Source: Lichenicoccus sp965277665
GTDB taxonomy: Bacteria > Pseudomonadota > Alphaproteobacteria > Acetobacterales > Acetobacteraceae
Direction: 5' to 3'
Assembly: GCF_965277665.1 (NCBI RefSeq)
Contig: NZ_OZ255835.1
Coordinates: 744,001 to 808,000 of the forward strand
Length of the DNA: 64,000 bases
In this document: positions 26,674-35,753 of the stretch, in pieces
How positions within the stretch are numbered: position 1 is the first letter of the stretch
Layout of the letters: every line of letters starts with the position of its first letter
Position numbers and translations under genes: made by a program
The notes under the pieces: generated by a model
The model's database searches: none
Seen by the model: the letters and a program-made list of their open reading frames with translations, nothing else
Told to the model about the DNA's origin: nothing

Positions 26674-28087
26674 GGCTTGTCGTCTCGGCCGGGGCCATGG
26701 CCCCGATCCGCGCCAGGGACTCGTCGCGGCCGAGCGCTGCCACGGTGGCATCGATGCCGGGGCTGGACGTGCTGCCGGTCAGCGCGGCCCGCAACGGCTG
26801 CGCCACCTGGCCGAGCTTGAGCCCGGCGCGGTCGGCGAACCGGCGCAGCGCAGCGTCGATCTCCGGCGCGGTGAACGGCTCCAGGGGTGACAGTTCGCGG
26901 GCAACGTCGCGCAGCATCGCGCGCGCGGCATCGGTCAGCAGCGCCTGCGCCTTCGGCTCGAAAGGCAGCGGCACCGAGCGGGCCAGGAACGCGGCGCTGG
27001 CGGCGAGCTCGACCAGCGTCCTGGCGCGCTCCTTGAGGCCCGGCATCAGCAGGCGGATGCGCGCGGCAGCGGTGTCGTCGAGCGTGAGGTCCTCCCGTCC
27101 GGCCAGGCGCTCCAGCACGTCGGCGGTCAGGCGGCCGTCGTCGGCCACCCGCATCCAGACGCCGTTGAGGTGGGTCAGCTTGACGTAGTCCATCCGGCTC
27201 GCCGAGCGTCCGACGCCGTCGAGGTCGAACAGCCGGATCTGCTCGTCGCGCGACAGCACCTCGGCATCGCCGTGCCCCCAGCCCAGCCGCAGCAGGTAGT
27301 TGTCGAGCGCCTCGGGCAGGTAGCCCTGCTCGCGGAACTCGACGACGCTCTGCGCGCCGTGCCGCTTGGACAGCTTGCCGCCGTCCGGGCCGTGGATCAG
27401 CGGCAGGTGCGCGAAGCGCGGCCGCTCCCAGCCCATCAGGGCGTAGATCTGCGACTGCCTAAAGCTGTTGGTGAGGTGGTCGTCGCCGCGGATCACGTGG
27501 GTGATCGCCATGTCGTGGTCGTCCACCACCACCGCATGCTGGTAGGTGGGCGTGCCGTCGGCGCGCAGGATGATCATGTCGTCGAGCTCGACATTGGCGA
27601 CCCGGACCTCGCCCTGCACCAGGTCGTCGACCACGGTCTCGCCCTCCTGCGGCGCGCGGATGCGGATCGTGTACGCGGCATCCGGCGGCGCCTCGGACGC
27701 ATCGCGGTCGCGCCACAGGCCGTTATAGCGCGGCGCCCGACCTTCGGCCTGCGCCTGCTCGCGCATTTGCCGCAGTTCGTCCGCGGTGCAGTAGCAGCGA
27801 TAGGCGTGCCCGGCATCGAGCAGCGCACGCGCCACCTCGGCATGCCGCGACTGCCGTCCTGATTGGTACACCGGCGGCTCGTCCCAATCGAGGCCCATCC
27901 AGGCCAGGCCGTCGAGGATCACGTCCACCGCATGCCGTGTCGAGCGCTCGCGGTCGGTGTCCTCGATGCGGAGCAGGAAGGCGCCGCCATGGTGGCGGGC
28001 GAACAGGAAATTGAAGAGCGCGGCGCGGGCGTTGCCGATGTGCAGCAGGCCGGTCGGGCTCGGCGCGAAGCGGGTGCGGACACTCAT
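26666..28087 (-). CDS. gltX: Glutamyl-tRNA synthetase
   Basis: A 473-aa class I aminoacyl-tRNA synthetase. The HIGH-type motif is HIGN (residues 16-19) and the KMSKS-type motif is KLSKR. The start MSVRTRFAPSPTG is the family N-terminus; the upstream frame to 28465 is not conserved. The gene begins the minus-strand run gltX > pyrB > pyrC-like > plsY > dprA > topA > rnr and is divergent from comEC across 112 bp. That spacer carries a short direct repeat, TCGGAAAAC, at 28113 and 28132. A synthetase active only on tRNA-Glu cannot be separated by sequence from one that also charges tRNA-Gln. Confidence 0.95.
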   Translation of the reverse strand: MSVRTRFAPSPTGLLHIGNARAALFNFLFARHHGGAFLLRIEDTDRERSTRHAVDVILDGLAWMGLDWDEPPVYQSGRQSRHAEVARALLDAGHAYRCYCTADELRQMREQAQAEGRAPRYNGLWRDRDASEAPPDAAYTIRIRAPQEGETVVDDLVQGEVRVANVELDDMIILRADGTPTYQHAVVVDDHDMAITHVIRGDDHLTNSFRQSQIYALMGWERPRFAHLPLIHGPDGGKLSKRHGAQSVVEFREQGYLPEALDNYLLRLGWGHGDAEVLSRDEQIRLFDLDGVGRSASRMDYVKLTHLNGVWMRVADDGRLTADVLERLAGREDLTLDDTAAARIRLLMPGLKERARTLVELAASAAFLARSVPLPFEPKAQALLTDAARAMLRDVARELSPLEPFTAPEIDAALRRFADRAGLKLGQVAQPLRAALTGSTSSPGIDATVAALGRDESLARIGAMAPAETTSHG

Positions 28088-28199
28088 CGGGCGGGTGCTA
28101 GCATGCCGTTCATCGGAAAACGAGAGAGGCGTCGGAAAACCAGGGAGGTGGTAGGACGGGAGCGGAATGGCGTCGTGTATTTCGTTTCGATAACGCATT

Positions 28200-30488
28200 A
28201 TGCGCCGCATGGACCTCCTGGCCGGACCGTTGCCTGCAGCGCGCGCGACGACCTCGATGTCCCACCGGCGTCTGGCCCTGCCTGACGGGTTCCGGCCGCC
28301 GGCAAAGCGGCTGCGCAAGGTTCTGCATGACGCGCTGGTGCCGGAGCGCGACCGGTTGGCGCTCTGGGTGCCGGTCTGCGTCGGCTGTGGCGACGCGCAG
28401 TATTTCGCGCTGCGGTCCGAGCCGCCGGTCTGGCCGGCGCTGGTGGTCGCGCTGATCGGCCTCACGATAATGCTGGGCGCCCGCCGGCTCGACTGGCTGC
28501 GCTACGCGGGAGCGGCGACGCTGGCGGTGGCGGCGGGCTTCATCGCGGCCCATCTCGCAACCGCCCGGATGCCGGCGATGCCGGACCTGCCGAAGCGGGC
28601 CACCGTGGTCTCGGGGCACATCGCCGCGATCGACGTGTTCGCCGATGGCGGCCGGCGCATCACGTTTGCGCATCCCGCGCTCGACCTCGATCCGCCGCTC
28701 GACCGGCGCCTGCACATGCGCCTGCGTGCCGATGACCGGCAGGTGCTCGGAGTGGGAGACGACATCGTCCTGCGCGGCATGCTCCGGGCGCCGGCGCCGC
28801 CGTCGCTGCCTGGCGGCCGCGACCTGCAGCGCGAGGCCTTCTTCGGCGGCCTCGGCGGCAGCGGCTTCGCACTCGATCCAGCAGAGATGCAGTCACAGCA
28901 TGCGGCTTCGGGGATCGCGATGCGCTGGCAGGCGCTGCGCGAGACCATTGCCGGCCGGATCATGCTGGCGCTGCCGGGGGCGCCCGGCGCGATCGCCGCT
29001 ACCCTGGTCACCGGCATCAGCAGCGGCATCAGCGCGCCGGACCGCAACGCGTTCGCGGTCTCCGGGCTGGCGCATCTCCTCGCGGTGGCCGGGCTGCATC
29101 TGGGCATCGTGATGGGGCTCGCGATGGGCAGCGTCCGCATGGCGCTGGCGGCCTGGGAGTTCGCGGCGCTCCGCCTGCCGACGCGGCAGATCGCAGCGGT
29201 CGCGGCGCTGCTCGCCGGCGCCTTCTACATGGCGTTGACGGGCATGCACCTGCCGACCCTGCGCAGCCTGACGATGGCCGCCCTCGGCGTGCTCGCCCTG
29301 ATGCTGGGACGGCGCGCGGTCTCGCTGCGCGGTTTGGCGATTGCCGCCCTGCTGATGCTGCTGATCGCTCCCGAGAGCCTGCTGGAGGTGTCGTTCCAGA
29401 TGAGCTTCGCCGCGGTGCTGGCGCTGATCGCCGGCTACGAGACGCTGCGGCCGATCATGACCCGGCTGTACGGGGCCGGGAGCTGGCAGCGGCGCCTCGG
29501 CTTGCACGTGGCGGCGCTGTTCATGACCAGCCTGCTCGCCGGCGCCGCCTCGCTGCCCTACGCGGCGTTCCATTTCGGCCATGTGCAGTTCTATTTCGTG
29601 CTGGCCAACCTCGTCGCGGTGCCGCTGACCGCGCTGTGGGTGCTGCCGGTCGGGCTGTTGTCGCTGGCGCTGATGCCGTGCCACCTGGAATGGCTGGCCC
29701 TCGTCCCGATGGGCTGGGGGGTGGACGTCATCCTGTGGCTGGCGCGCACGGTGGCGCGCCTGCCGGCGGCCAGCATCGCGGTCACCGCGATGCCGCTCGC
29801 CGGCCTCGGCCTGATCTCCGCCGGTCTGTGCTGGCTGTGCCTGCGTCGCGGCCGGTGGCGCCTGCTCGGGCTGCTGCCGCTGCTGGCCGGGATCATGAGC
29901 CCGGTGCTGTGCCGGCCGCCCGACCTGCTGGTCTCCAGCGACGCACGGCTGATCGCCCTGCGCGTGCCGGCCGGTGTCCTGCTCGTGCCGACGCGTGGCG
30001 GTAGCCGGATGATGCTGGAGCAGGGCTCCGGCGGCAGTCCGCTGGTGCTGTCGGACTGGCGGGCTGCCTGGGCGATCGAGACGCCGCCGCTGCCGATGCC
30101 GCCTTCCGGCACGCTCGGCCCGGTGGCCTGCGATGCCCTGGCATGCCGGCTGGTCCGGCGCGGCCAGACCATCCTGCTGCTGCGCGACCCCGGCCACCGG
30201 AAGAAGTTGCCGCTGCCGGCGGATTGCAGCGGCATCGCGCTGCTGCTCTCGCCCGCGCCGATCCCGCTGCCCAGGCTGCACCCGGGTCAAAGCTCTGCAC
30301 CCGGCAGCTGCGCCTCGGTGCCGTCGATCGACCGGTTCACGGTCTGGCGGCAGGGCGCGCAGGCGATCTGGTTCGAGCGCGGCGAGCTGCGTATCGTGTC
30401 GGTCCAGGACAGCCGCGGCCTCAGGCCGTGGATCCCGATGCCGGGCCACCGGGCGCTGCCGAAGCTGCCGATGGCGCTGGCGGACTGA
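28200..30488 (+). CDS. comEC: ComEC/Rec2 DNA-uptake channel
   Basis: A 762-aa polytopic inner-membrane protein that passes single-stranded DNA into the cytoplasm during transformation. It has an N-terminal membrane and OB-like domain (DUF4131 type, about residues 60-200) and the central Competence domain with multiple helices (FAVSGLAHLLAVAGLHLGIV, then ALTGMHLPTLRSL and VSFQMSFAAVLAL). The C-terminal region lacks the HxHxDH metal motif of the beta-lactamase-like nuclease domain found in Bacillus ComEC; this shorter form is usual in alphaproteobacteria. The exact start is uncertain: ATG codons at 28200, 28209 and 28257 are possible and none has a strong Shine-Dalgarno. dprA lies in the divergent gene run. 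Confidence 0.9.
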   Translation: MRRMDLLAGPLPAARATTSMSHRRLALPDGFRPPAKRLRKVLHDALVPERDRLALWVPVCVGCGDAQYFALRSEPPVWPALVVALIGLTIMLGARRLDWLRYAGAATLAVAAGFIAAHLATARMPAMPDLPKRATVVSGHIAAIDVFADGGRRITFAHPALDLDPPLDRRLHMRLRADDRQVLGVGDDIVLRGMLRAPAPPSLPGGRDLQREAFFGGLGGSGFALDPAEMQSQHAASGIAMRWQALRETIAGRIMLALPGAPGAIAATLVTGISSGISAPDRNAFAVSGLAHLLAVAGLHLGIVMGLAMGSVRMALAAWEFAALRLPTRQIAAVAALLAGAFYMALTGMHLPTLRSLTMAALGVLALMLGRRAVSLRGLAIAALLMLLIAPESLLEVSFQMSFAAVLALIAGYETLRPIMTRLYGAGSWQRRLGLHVAALFMTSLLAGAASLPYAAFHFGHVQFYFVLANLVAVPLTALWVLPVGLLSLALMPCHLEWLALVPMGWGVDVILWLARTVARLPAASIAVTAMPLAGLGLISAGLCWLCLRRGRWRLLGLLPLLAGIMSPVLCRPPDLLVSSDARLIALRVPAGVLLVPTRGGSRMMLEQGSGGSPLVLSDWRAAWAIETPPLPMPPSGTLGPVACDALACRLVRRGQTILLLRDPGHRKKLPLPADCSGIALLLSPAPIPLPRLHPGQSSAPGSCASVPSIDRFTVWRQGAQAIWFERGELRIVSVQDSRGLRPWIPMPGHRALPKLPMALAD

Positions 30489-30493
30489 GTTTT

Positions 30494-30629
30494 AGCAGGC
30501 TGCTGAGAAAGCAAGGCCAGGGCGCTGCCCTGGTCCCGCTGGGGCCGAAGGCCCCAGACCCCGATTCTAAAAATACAAGGATTTCAAAGGCTAGCCTTTG
30601 ATGGGGTCCAGGGGCAAAGCCCTTGGCCT
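30494..30629 (+). repeat. Multi-hairpin intergenic repeat, copy D
   Basis: A full copy on the plus strand starting 6 nt after the comEC stop (AGCAGGCTGCTGAGAAAGC) and ending GGGGCAAAGCCCTTGGCC. The hairpins are CAGGGC-gct-GCCCTG, CTGGGGCC-gaa-GGCCCCAG and CAAAGGC-ta-GCCTTTG. About 90% of its length matches copy C apart from the central loop. The remaining 54 bp to the nth stop show nothing further. Confidence 0.9.
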
Positions 30630-30683
30630 GCTTTGGTTTCATAGCGACTGCATCGTTCTCGGGTTTTTGAGCACCCTGTTAGC

Positions 30684-31430
30684 TCAGTCCGGCGGCGGCA
30701 GCGGGTCGGCGTCGGCCGCACTCGCCGGCGAGGCGCGCTTCGCCTTGTAGCGGCACCATGCGCGGGCGGCGCAGCGCCAGCATTCCGGTGCCCGCGCGCG
30801 ACAGACGTAGCGCCCGTGCAGGATGAGCCAGTGGTGCGCCGGGCGCAGCATGGCGGCCGGGATCCGCGCGACCAGCAGGTCCTCGACGGCGCGCGGCGTG
30901 GCACCGGGGGCGAGGCCGGTGCGGTTGCCGATGCGGAAGATGTGCGTGTCCACCGCCATCGTGCTGTGCCCGAAGGCGACGTTCAGCACCACGTTGGCGG
31001 TCTTGCGGCCGACTCCGGGCAACGCCTCGAGCGCTTGCCGATCGTCGGGCACCGCGCCGCCATGCGTCTCCAGCAGCGTCCGGCTCAGCGCCAGCACGTT
31101 GCGCGCCTTGGCCCGCCACAGCCCGATGGTGCGGATATGGGCGGCAATCCCGGCCTCGCCGAGCGCTGCCATCGCCGCCGGGTCGGGGGCATCCGCGAAC
31201 AACCGCACGGTCGCCTTGTTGACCGAGGCGTCGGTCGCCTGCGCCGACAGCACGACCGCGACCAGCAGGGTGAACGGATCGGTGTAGGTGAGCTCGCTTT
31301 CGGCGTTCGGGTTGGCCAGCGCCAGCGCCTCGACGAAGTGCCGCGCATCGGCCCGCGGCATCGGACGCCCGATCCTGGGTTTTGCAGGCTTGCGCGACGC
31401 GGCCGCAAGCTTCGTGATCGGCGTGGCCAT
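30684..31430 (-). CDS. nth: Endonuclease III (DNA glycosylase/AP lyase)
   Basis: A 248-aa base-excision-repair enzyme that removes oxidised pyrimidines. It has the helix-hairpin-helix LPGVGRKTANVVLN with its catalytic lysine, the catalytic aspartate in VDTHIFRI, and the 4Fe-4S cysteines in the C-x6-C-x2-C-x5-C pattern (CRARAPEC, WRC, AARAWC). The N-terminus is 25-30 residues longer than E. coli Nth and basic. It is divergent from the DUF2244 gene and converges with comEC across repeat copy D. Confidence 0.96.
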   Translation of the reverse strand: MATPITKLAAASRKPAKPRIGRPMPRADARHFVEALALANPNAESELTYTDPFTLLVAVVLSAQATDASVNKATVRLFADAPDPAAMAALGEAGIAAHIRTIGLWRAKARNVLALSRTLLETHGGAVPDDRQALEALPGVGRKTANVVLNVAFGHSTMAVDTHIFRIGNRTGLAPGATPRAVEDLLVARIPAAMLRPAHHWLILHGRYVCRARAPECWRCAARAWCRYKAKRASPASAADADPLPPPD

Positions 31431-31495
31431 GTTTGTCCTGCTGGCGTGTCGCCTGCTCTATGGCGGCGCAAGAGCCATGGTTCCATGCTGGCGGC

Positions 31496-32056
31496 ATGGG
31501 CTGCAGCGAGAACACCCGCGAAGAGCGCCTCGGCGCGATGCCGGACCGTCTGCCCGACGACGAGGCGCTGTGGGGTCCGGTGCTGTTCGAGGCCCGCATG
31601 ACGCCGAATTCCAGCCTGTCCGCGCAAGCGCGGACGGTCGTGATCCTGCTGCTGACCGGGGCCAGCGTTGCCATCGGCACCTTGTTCTGGGTGCTCGGCG
31701 CCTGGCCGGTCCCGGGCTTCTGCGGTCTCGAGGTGCTGCTGGCCTGCATGCTGCTGTATCGCAACGCGCGTGACCTGCGTCGCGCCGAGTGGATCGAGCT
31801 GCGCGAGCAGAGCCTCCTTCTGACCCGCATCGACTCGAACCAAGGCAAGCTGGAGCGCCGGCTGTCGCCGTACTGGCTGCGTGTGGACCTGCATGACCGC
31901 CCCGGCTCGATCGTGCGCGTGCGCCTGCACGGACACGGCGTGCAGGAGGAGATCGGGCGGTTTCTGGACGAGGTCGGGCGCCGGGTTTTAGCGCAGGAAC
32001 TGAGGGTTGCGCTGCATTCCTGCCGTAATCCGCGCTATGAGAACTTCCCGGATTAA
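31496..32056 (+). CDS. DUF2244 membrane protein
   Basis: A 186-aa protein with two adjacent transmembrane segments (VVILLLTGASVAIGTLFWVLG and GLEVLLACMLLY) followed by a soluble domain (RLSPYWLRVDLHD, then GHGVQEEIGRFLDEVGRRVLA). This is the DUF2244 layout common in alphaproteobacteria. Function is unknown; family genes often sit near nth or the cytochrome-oxidase genes. The start is uncertain: 31496 (MGCSENTREE) is chosen, with 31538 as an alternative, while a TTG at 31433 abutting the nth start is unlikely. It is divergent from nth. Confidence 0.78.
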   Translation: MGCSENTREERLGAMPDRLPDDEALWGPVLFEARMTPNSSLSAQARTVVILLLTGASVAIGTLFWVLGAWPVPGFCGLEVLLACMLLYRNARDLRRAEWIELREQSLLLTRIDSNQGKLERRLSPYWLRVDLHDRPGSIVRVRLHGHGVQEEIGRFLDEVGRRVLAQELRVALHSCRNPRYENFPD

Positions 32057-32171
32057 ATCGGTATAATAACAGCAACTTAGGGGCCGAATTGTCTTTACGG
32101 AGCCGAACCATAACTGTAAATACTCGTGACATTCCCCGCGCCTATGCGGGGGATCCCAAGGCTATGCTCCC
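32057..32171. promoter_or_regulatory. A/T-rich spacer with candidate promoter and hairpin
   Basis: A 115-bp spacer, A/T-rich compared with its surroundings, between DUF2244 and the HD-GYP gene. It contains a consensus -10 hexamer TATAAT at 32062-32067, without a convincing -35 at the right distance, and a hairpin CCCCGC-gcctat-GCGGGG at 32134-32151, 20 nt before the HD-GYP start. The hairpin could be a weak terminator for DUF2244 or act on the HD-GYP leader. Confidence 0.4.
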
Positions 32172-33197
32172 ATGTCCGGTTTGCAGCCCAATGCCGTCCT
32201 GGTCCTGGCCGTCTCGCTGAGCGGCCTGCTCTGCCTCACCGGCTATCTGTTCGCCTTCGCCTCGATACGCCGCCTCGCCGAGGACCTGCTGCGCCCGACC
32301 GTCGGGCTCGGCGATCTCGTCAAGCCGATCGCCGGCGGCATGCTGCTCGGCCTGGTCCTGCTCATCGTGCGGCTCGGCGACGTGCCGCAGCACGCGCCGC
32401 GGAGCGCCACCGTGCTGTCGGTGCTGGTCGCGGTGGCGCTCGCCGGGGCCTGCATCGGCGCCTGGAACGCGCGGCCGCGTCGGGGCCGCGCGCCGCTCGA
32501 CCAGGCGGAGCTGGTGCGCCGCCTGTGCGTCGCCGGCGACACCCACGAGGACGCGACCGCGCGGGTCTCGGTGCGCCTCGCGCTGGCCGCCGGTTTCGAT
32601 CCCGCGCAGGCGTCGGATCTGCTTGTGGCGGCGACGCTGCACGATGTCGGCAAGGTCGGACTGCCCGCGTCCCTGCTCTGCAAGCCGGCCGAGCTCGACG
32701 TGGACGAGCGCCGCCTGGTGCAGAGCCACACCAGGATCGGCCATCGCATGCTGGCGCGCAGCGGCGAGCCGATGCTCGACCTTGCGGCCAGCATCGCGCT
32801 GCACCATCACGAGCGCTGGGACGGCACCGGCTACCCGATGGGTCTCGCGGGCGACAGCATTCCGCTGACCAGCCGGGTGGTGGCGATCGCCGAAGCCTTC
32901 GACATGCTGCTCAGCGAGCGCTGCTACAAGGCGGCCTGGCAGCTGGAGGAGGTCGGCGGCTTCCTCGAGGCTCACGCCGGGACGCAGTTCGACCCGGCCC
33001 TGATGCAGCTGTTCTTGGCCGACCTGCCCGGCATGATCACGGCGCGCGACAGTGCCACGGCGCCCGGCGAGCGCGTTCTCGAAGAGCGCCTGTCCGAGCG
33101 GGAGCTGGAGACCGCGCCGCTGTTCGCCTGGGGCAGCACCGCCAGCATCATCCCGGTGTCCGAAGCGGCCCCCGGCCTGATCCACCTGCCCATCTGA
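32172..33197 (+). CDS. Membrane-anchored HD-GYP domain protein
   Basis: A 341-aa protein with three N-terminal hydrophobic segments (about residues 7-31, 46-70, 80-98) and a cytoplasmic HD-GYP domain (about 110-275). The phosphohydrolase motifs are intact: the HD pair in TLHDVGKVGLP, the HTRIGHRML histidines, and HHHERWDGTGYP. The later VxDxFDALTSxRPYK motif is relaxed to AIAEAFDMLLSERCYK. HD-GYP proteins usually hydrolyse cyclic di-GMP. No sensor domain other than the membrane segments is seen, and the C-terminal 55 residues have no match that I recognise. Cyclic di-GMP hydrolysis is a family-based expectation. The stop is followed immediately by tandem repeats. Confidence 0.88.
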   Translation: MSGLQPNAVLVLAVSLSGLLCLTGYLFAFASIRRLAEDLLRPTVGLGDLVKPIAGGMLLGLVLLIVRLGDVPQHAPRSATVLSVLVAVALAGACIGAWNARPRRGRAPLDQAELVRRLCVAGDTHEDATARVSVRLALAAGFDPAQASDLLVAATLHDVGKVGLPASLLCKPAELDVDERRLVQSHTRIGHRMLARSGEPMLDLAASIALHHHERWDGTGYPMGLAGDSIPLTSRVVAIAEAFDMLLSERCYKAAWQLEEVGGFLEAHAGTQFDPALMQLFLADLPGMITARDSATAPGERVLEERLSERELETAPLFAWGSTASIIPVSEAAPGLIHLPI

Positions 33198-33204
33198 GCC
33201 CGTC

Positions 33205-33684
33205 CGATAATGCTACTACGCTGGCGATCCGACGCGGCCTGCTGCGCTTCCGGTGCTCACGGCCGAAAAGGCCGCTCCGCTCCGGTTCTCGCAGGCCACG
33301 CCGGGCGTGCCGCGAGGCGGCACTCTCGCTCAGCGTAGCGCATTCTCGGACGGGCTCTGCGAGTACGCTGGCGATCCCCCACTTTTCAAGGTTGGGCGCC
33401 TTTCTGCGCTTCCGGTGCTCACGGCCGAAAAGGCCGGTCCGCTCCGGTTCTCGCAGGCCACGCCGGGCGTGCCGCGAGGCGGCACTCTCACTCAGCGTAG
33501 CGCATTCTCGGACGGGCTCTGCGAATACGCTGGCGATCCCCCACTTTTCAAGGTTGGGCGCCTTTCTGCGCTTCCGGTGCTCACGGCCGAAAAGGCCGCT
33601 CCGCTCCGGTTCTCGCAGGCCACGCCGGGCGTGCCGCGAAGCGGCACTCTTGCTCAGCGTAGCGCATTCTCGGACGGGCTTTGA
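33205..33684. repeat. 162-bp tandem repeat array (three copies)
   Basis: Starts of the unit fall at 33247, 33409 and 33571 (CTTCCGGTGCTCACGGCC), so the period is exactly 162 bp, and the third copy is cut short at about 33684. Units 1 and 2 differ at only a few positions. Each contains the hairpin GGCC-gaaaa-GGCC and the phrase GGCGATCCCCCACTTTTCAA. A diverged solitary copy lies at about 45826-45960. The period is a multiple of three and leaves a 144-codon open frame, but nothing in it looks like a protein. The array occupies most of the gap between the HD-GYP and ABC genes. Confidence 0.9.
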
Positions 33685-33793
33685 GGACGACGGCCCGACG
33701 CCCTTGGCCGGCCGGCCGGGTTTCCTGTAGAAACCCTGGCCCCTCTCTCAGGCCAGGGACCGGCGGCTGATCCGCGGTTCGGGACGGACCGCA

Positions 33794-35602
33794 TTGACCA
33801 CGACGACCCCATCCTCGCGTCGTGCGCGGAGCAGCAGCTTCGGCGCGGTGCTCGGCTTCCTGTTCGCGCGCTGGCGCCGGCATCCGCGCATGCTGGCGAC
33901 CGTGGCGTTCGGCATGACTCTGGCGACCGCCACCGACGTGGTGACGCCGGTGCTGGCCGGGCGTCTCGTCGATGTGGTGACGCATGGGGCGGGCCAGCAT
34001 CGCGGGCAGGACCTGCGCGCGGCGCTGCTGCTGCTGGGTGGCCTCAGCGTCCTCGGCTGCATCGCCGTCCTCGGGCGACGCCTGGGCTATGTCGGCATCA
34101 CCCGCCTGACCCTGCGCGTCATGAGCGAGGTGGCGTCGGACGCCTTCCACCGGGTGCAGCGCTTCTCCACCGACTGGCACGCCAACACCTTCGCCGGCTC
34201 CACCGTGCGTCGCCTGACCCGCGGCATGTGGGCGATCGACACGCTCGACGACACGCTGCTGCTGCTGCTGCTGCCGGAACTGGTGGTGCTGGTCGGCACC
34301 ACCCTGGTGCTGGCGCTGCGCTGGCCGCTGATGGGTCTGCTGCTTGGCGTCTGCGCGCTGCTGTTCGCCCTGCTCTCCTGCCTGATGACGCTGCGCTACG
34401 TGGCGCCGACCGCGAGTGTCTCGAACCGCTGGGACACCCGCATGGGGGCGGCGCTGGCCGATGCCGTCACCTGCAATGCGGTGGTCAAGGCATTCGGCGC
34501 CGAGAGCCGCGAGGATGCCAGGCTGGCGCGCGTGCTGCGCCGCTGGTCCGGCCGCACCGCGCGCACCTGGATACGCGGCACCAACAGCGGCAACCTCCAG
34601 GGGCTCTGCCTGCTGGGCTTACGCATCGTCATGGTCGGCGCCGCCCTGCTGCTGTGGCAGCGCGGCGACGCCGGCCCCGGCGACATCGCCTACGTGCTGA
34701 CCCTGGTGTTCCTGGTGCAGGGCTACCTGCGCGACATCGGCCAGCAGGTCAGCCAGATGCAGCGCGCGGTCAACGAGATGGAGGAGCTGGTCGCGCTGTT
34801 TGCCCAGCCCGCCTCCGTGCGCGACCAGCCGGGTGCGGCGCCGATCCTCATCGGGCGTGGCGCGATCCGCTTCGCGCATGTCTGGTTCCATTACGGCAGC
34901 CACGCGACGGGGTTGTTCGAGGACCTGTCGCTGGAGATCCCGGCCGGCACCCGCCTTGGCCTGGTCGGGCCGTCAGGGTCCGGCAAGACCACGCTGACCA
35001 AGCTGCTGCAGCGGCTGTACGACGTGCAGCAGGGCCGCATCCTGATCGACGGCCAGGATATCGCCGGCGTGCAGCAGGAGAGCCTGCGTGCGCAGATCGC
35101 CATCGTGCCGCAGGAGCCGGTGCTGTTCCATCGCTCGCTGGCCGAGAACATCTCGTACGGGCGGCCGGGGGCGAGCGATGCCGAGATCGCCCGGGCGGCG
35201 CTGCTCGCCAATGCGGACGGCTTCATCGCGAAGCTGCCGGACGGCTATGCGACCCTGGTCGGCGAGCGTGGCGTCAAGCTCTCGGGGGGCGAGCGCCAGC
35301 GCATCGCGATCGCGCGCGCCTTCCTCGCCGACAGCCGGGTGCTGATCCTGGACGAGGCGACCTCGAGTCTCGACAGCGACACCGAGGCGCTGGTGCAGGA
35401 CGCGATGCAGCGCCTGATGCAGGGCCGCACGGTGATCGTGATCGCGCACCGGCTGTCGACGGTGGTGTCGCTCGACCGCATCCTGGTGTTCGCGAACGGC
35501 CGCATCCTCGAAGACGGCAGCCACGCACGGCTGCTGACACGTCCGGACGGGCTGTATCGCCGGCTGTTCGAGCGTCAGGCGCTGGGGCTGGCGGCCGAGT
35601 AG
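33794..35602 (+). CDS. ABC exporter, fused membrane and ATPase domains
   Basis: A 602-aa half-transporter: six-helix type I exporter membrane domain (about 15-330) followed by an ATPase domain. Walker A is GPSGSGKTT, the Q loop is IVPQEPVLF, the signature is LSGGERQRIAIARAF and Walker B is VLILDEATSSLD, all intact, so it should work as a homodimer. A leucine run (TLLLLLLPELVVLV) from CTG repeats is in one helix. The start is a TTG at 33794, since no ATG or GTG lies before the conserved N-terminal helix. Family members export lipids, peptides or drugs. The substrate is unknown, and no partner half-transporter is adjacent. Confidence 0.9.
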   Translation: MTTTTPSSRRARSSSFGAVLGFLFARWRRHPRMLATVAFGMTLATATDVVTPVLAGRLVDVVTHGAGQHRGQDLRAALLLLGGLSVLGCIAVLGRRLGYVGITRLTLRVMSEVASDAFHRVQRFSTDWHANTFAGSTVRRLTRGMWAIDTLDDTLLLLLLPELVVLVGTTLVLALRWPLMGLLLGVCALLFALLSCLMTLRYVAPTASVSNRWDTRMGAALADAVTCNAVVKAFGAESREDARLARVLRRWSGRTARTWIRGTNSGNLQGLCLLGLRIVMVGAALLLWQRGDAGPGDIAYVLTLVFLVQGYLRDIGQQVSQMQRAVNEMEELVALFAQPASVRDQPGAAPILIGRGAIRFAHVWFHYGSHATGLFEDLSLEIPAGTRLGLVGPSGSGKTTLTKLLQRLYDVQQGRILIDGQDIAGVQQESLRAQIAIVPQEPVLFHRSLAENISYGRPGASDAEIARAALLANADGFIAKLPDGYATLVGERGVKLSGGERQRIAIARAFLADSRVLILDEATSSLDSDTEALVQDAMQRLMQGRTVIVIAHRLSTVVSLDRILVFANGRILEDGSHARLLTRPDGLYRRLFERQALGLAAE

Positions 35603-35753
35603 GGGCTGGCTTCGGAGCCGATATCGGATCGCCGACGGAAACGTGGCGAGCGCGTGCCTCATGCAGACCGTCGGCCGCGGTCCCGGCGCCACGGACGCAT
35701 TCCGGCTTCGGACCAGATAGAAGCCGATTGCGTCGTTCGGCAGCCCGGCCGCT

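Noticed and set aside
33253..33684. 144-codon open frame within the 162-bp tandem array
   Set aside because: The frame is open only because the period is a multiple of three. There is no ribosome site, and the same family occurs at 45.8 kb without a matching frame.
33205..33684. Possible CRISPR array
   Set aside because: Units are 162 bp and contiguous with no unique spacers, and no cas gene is present.
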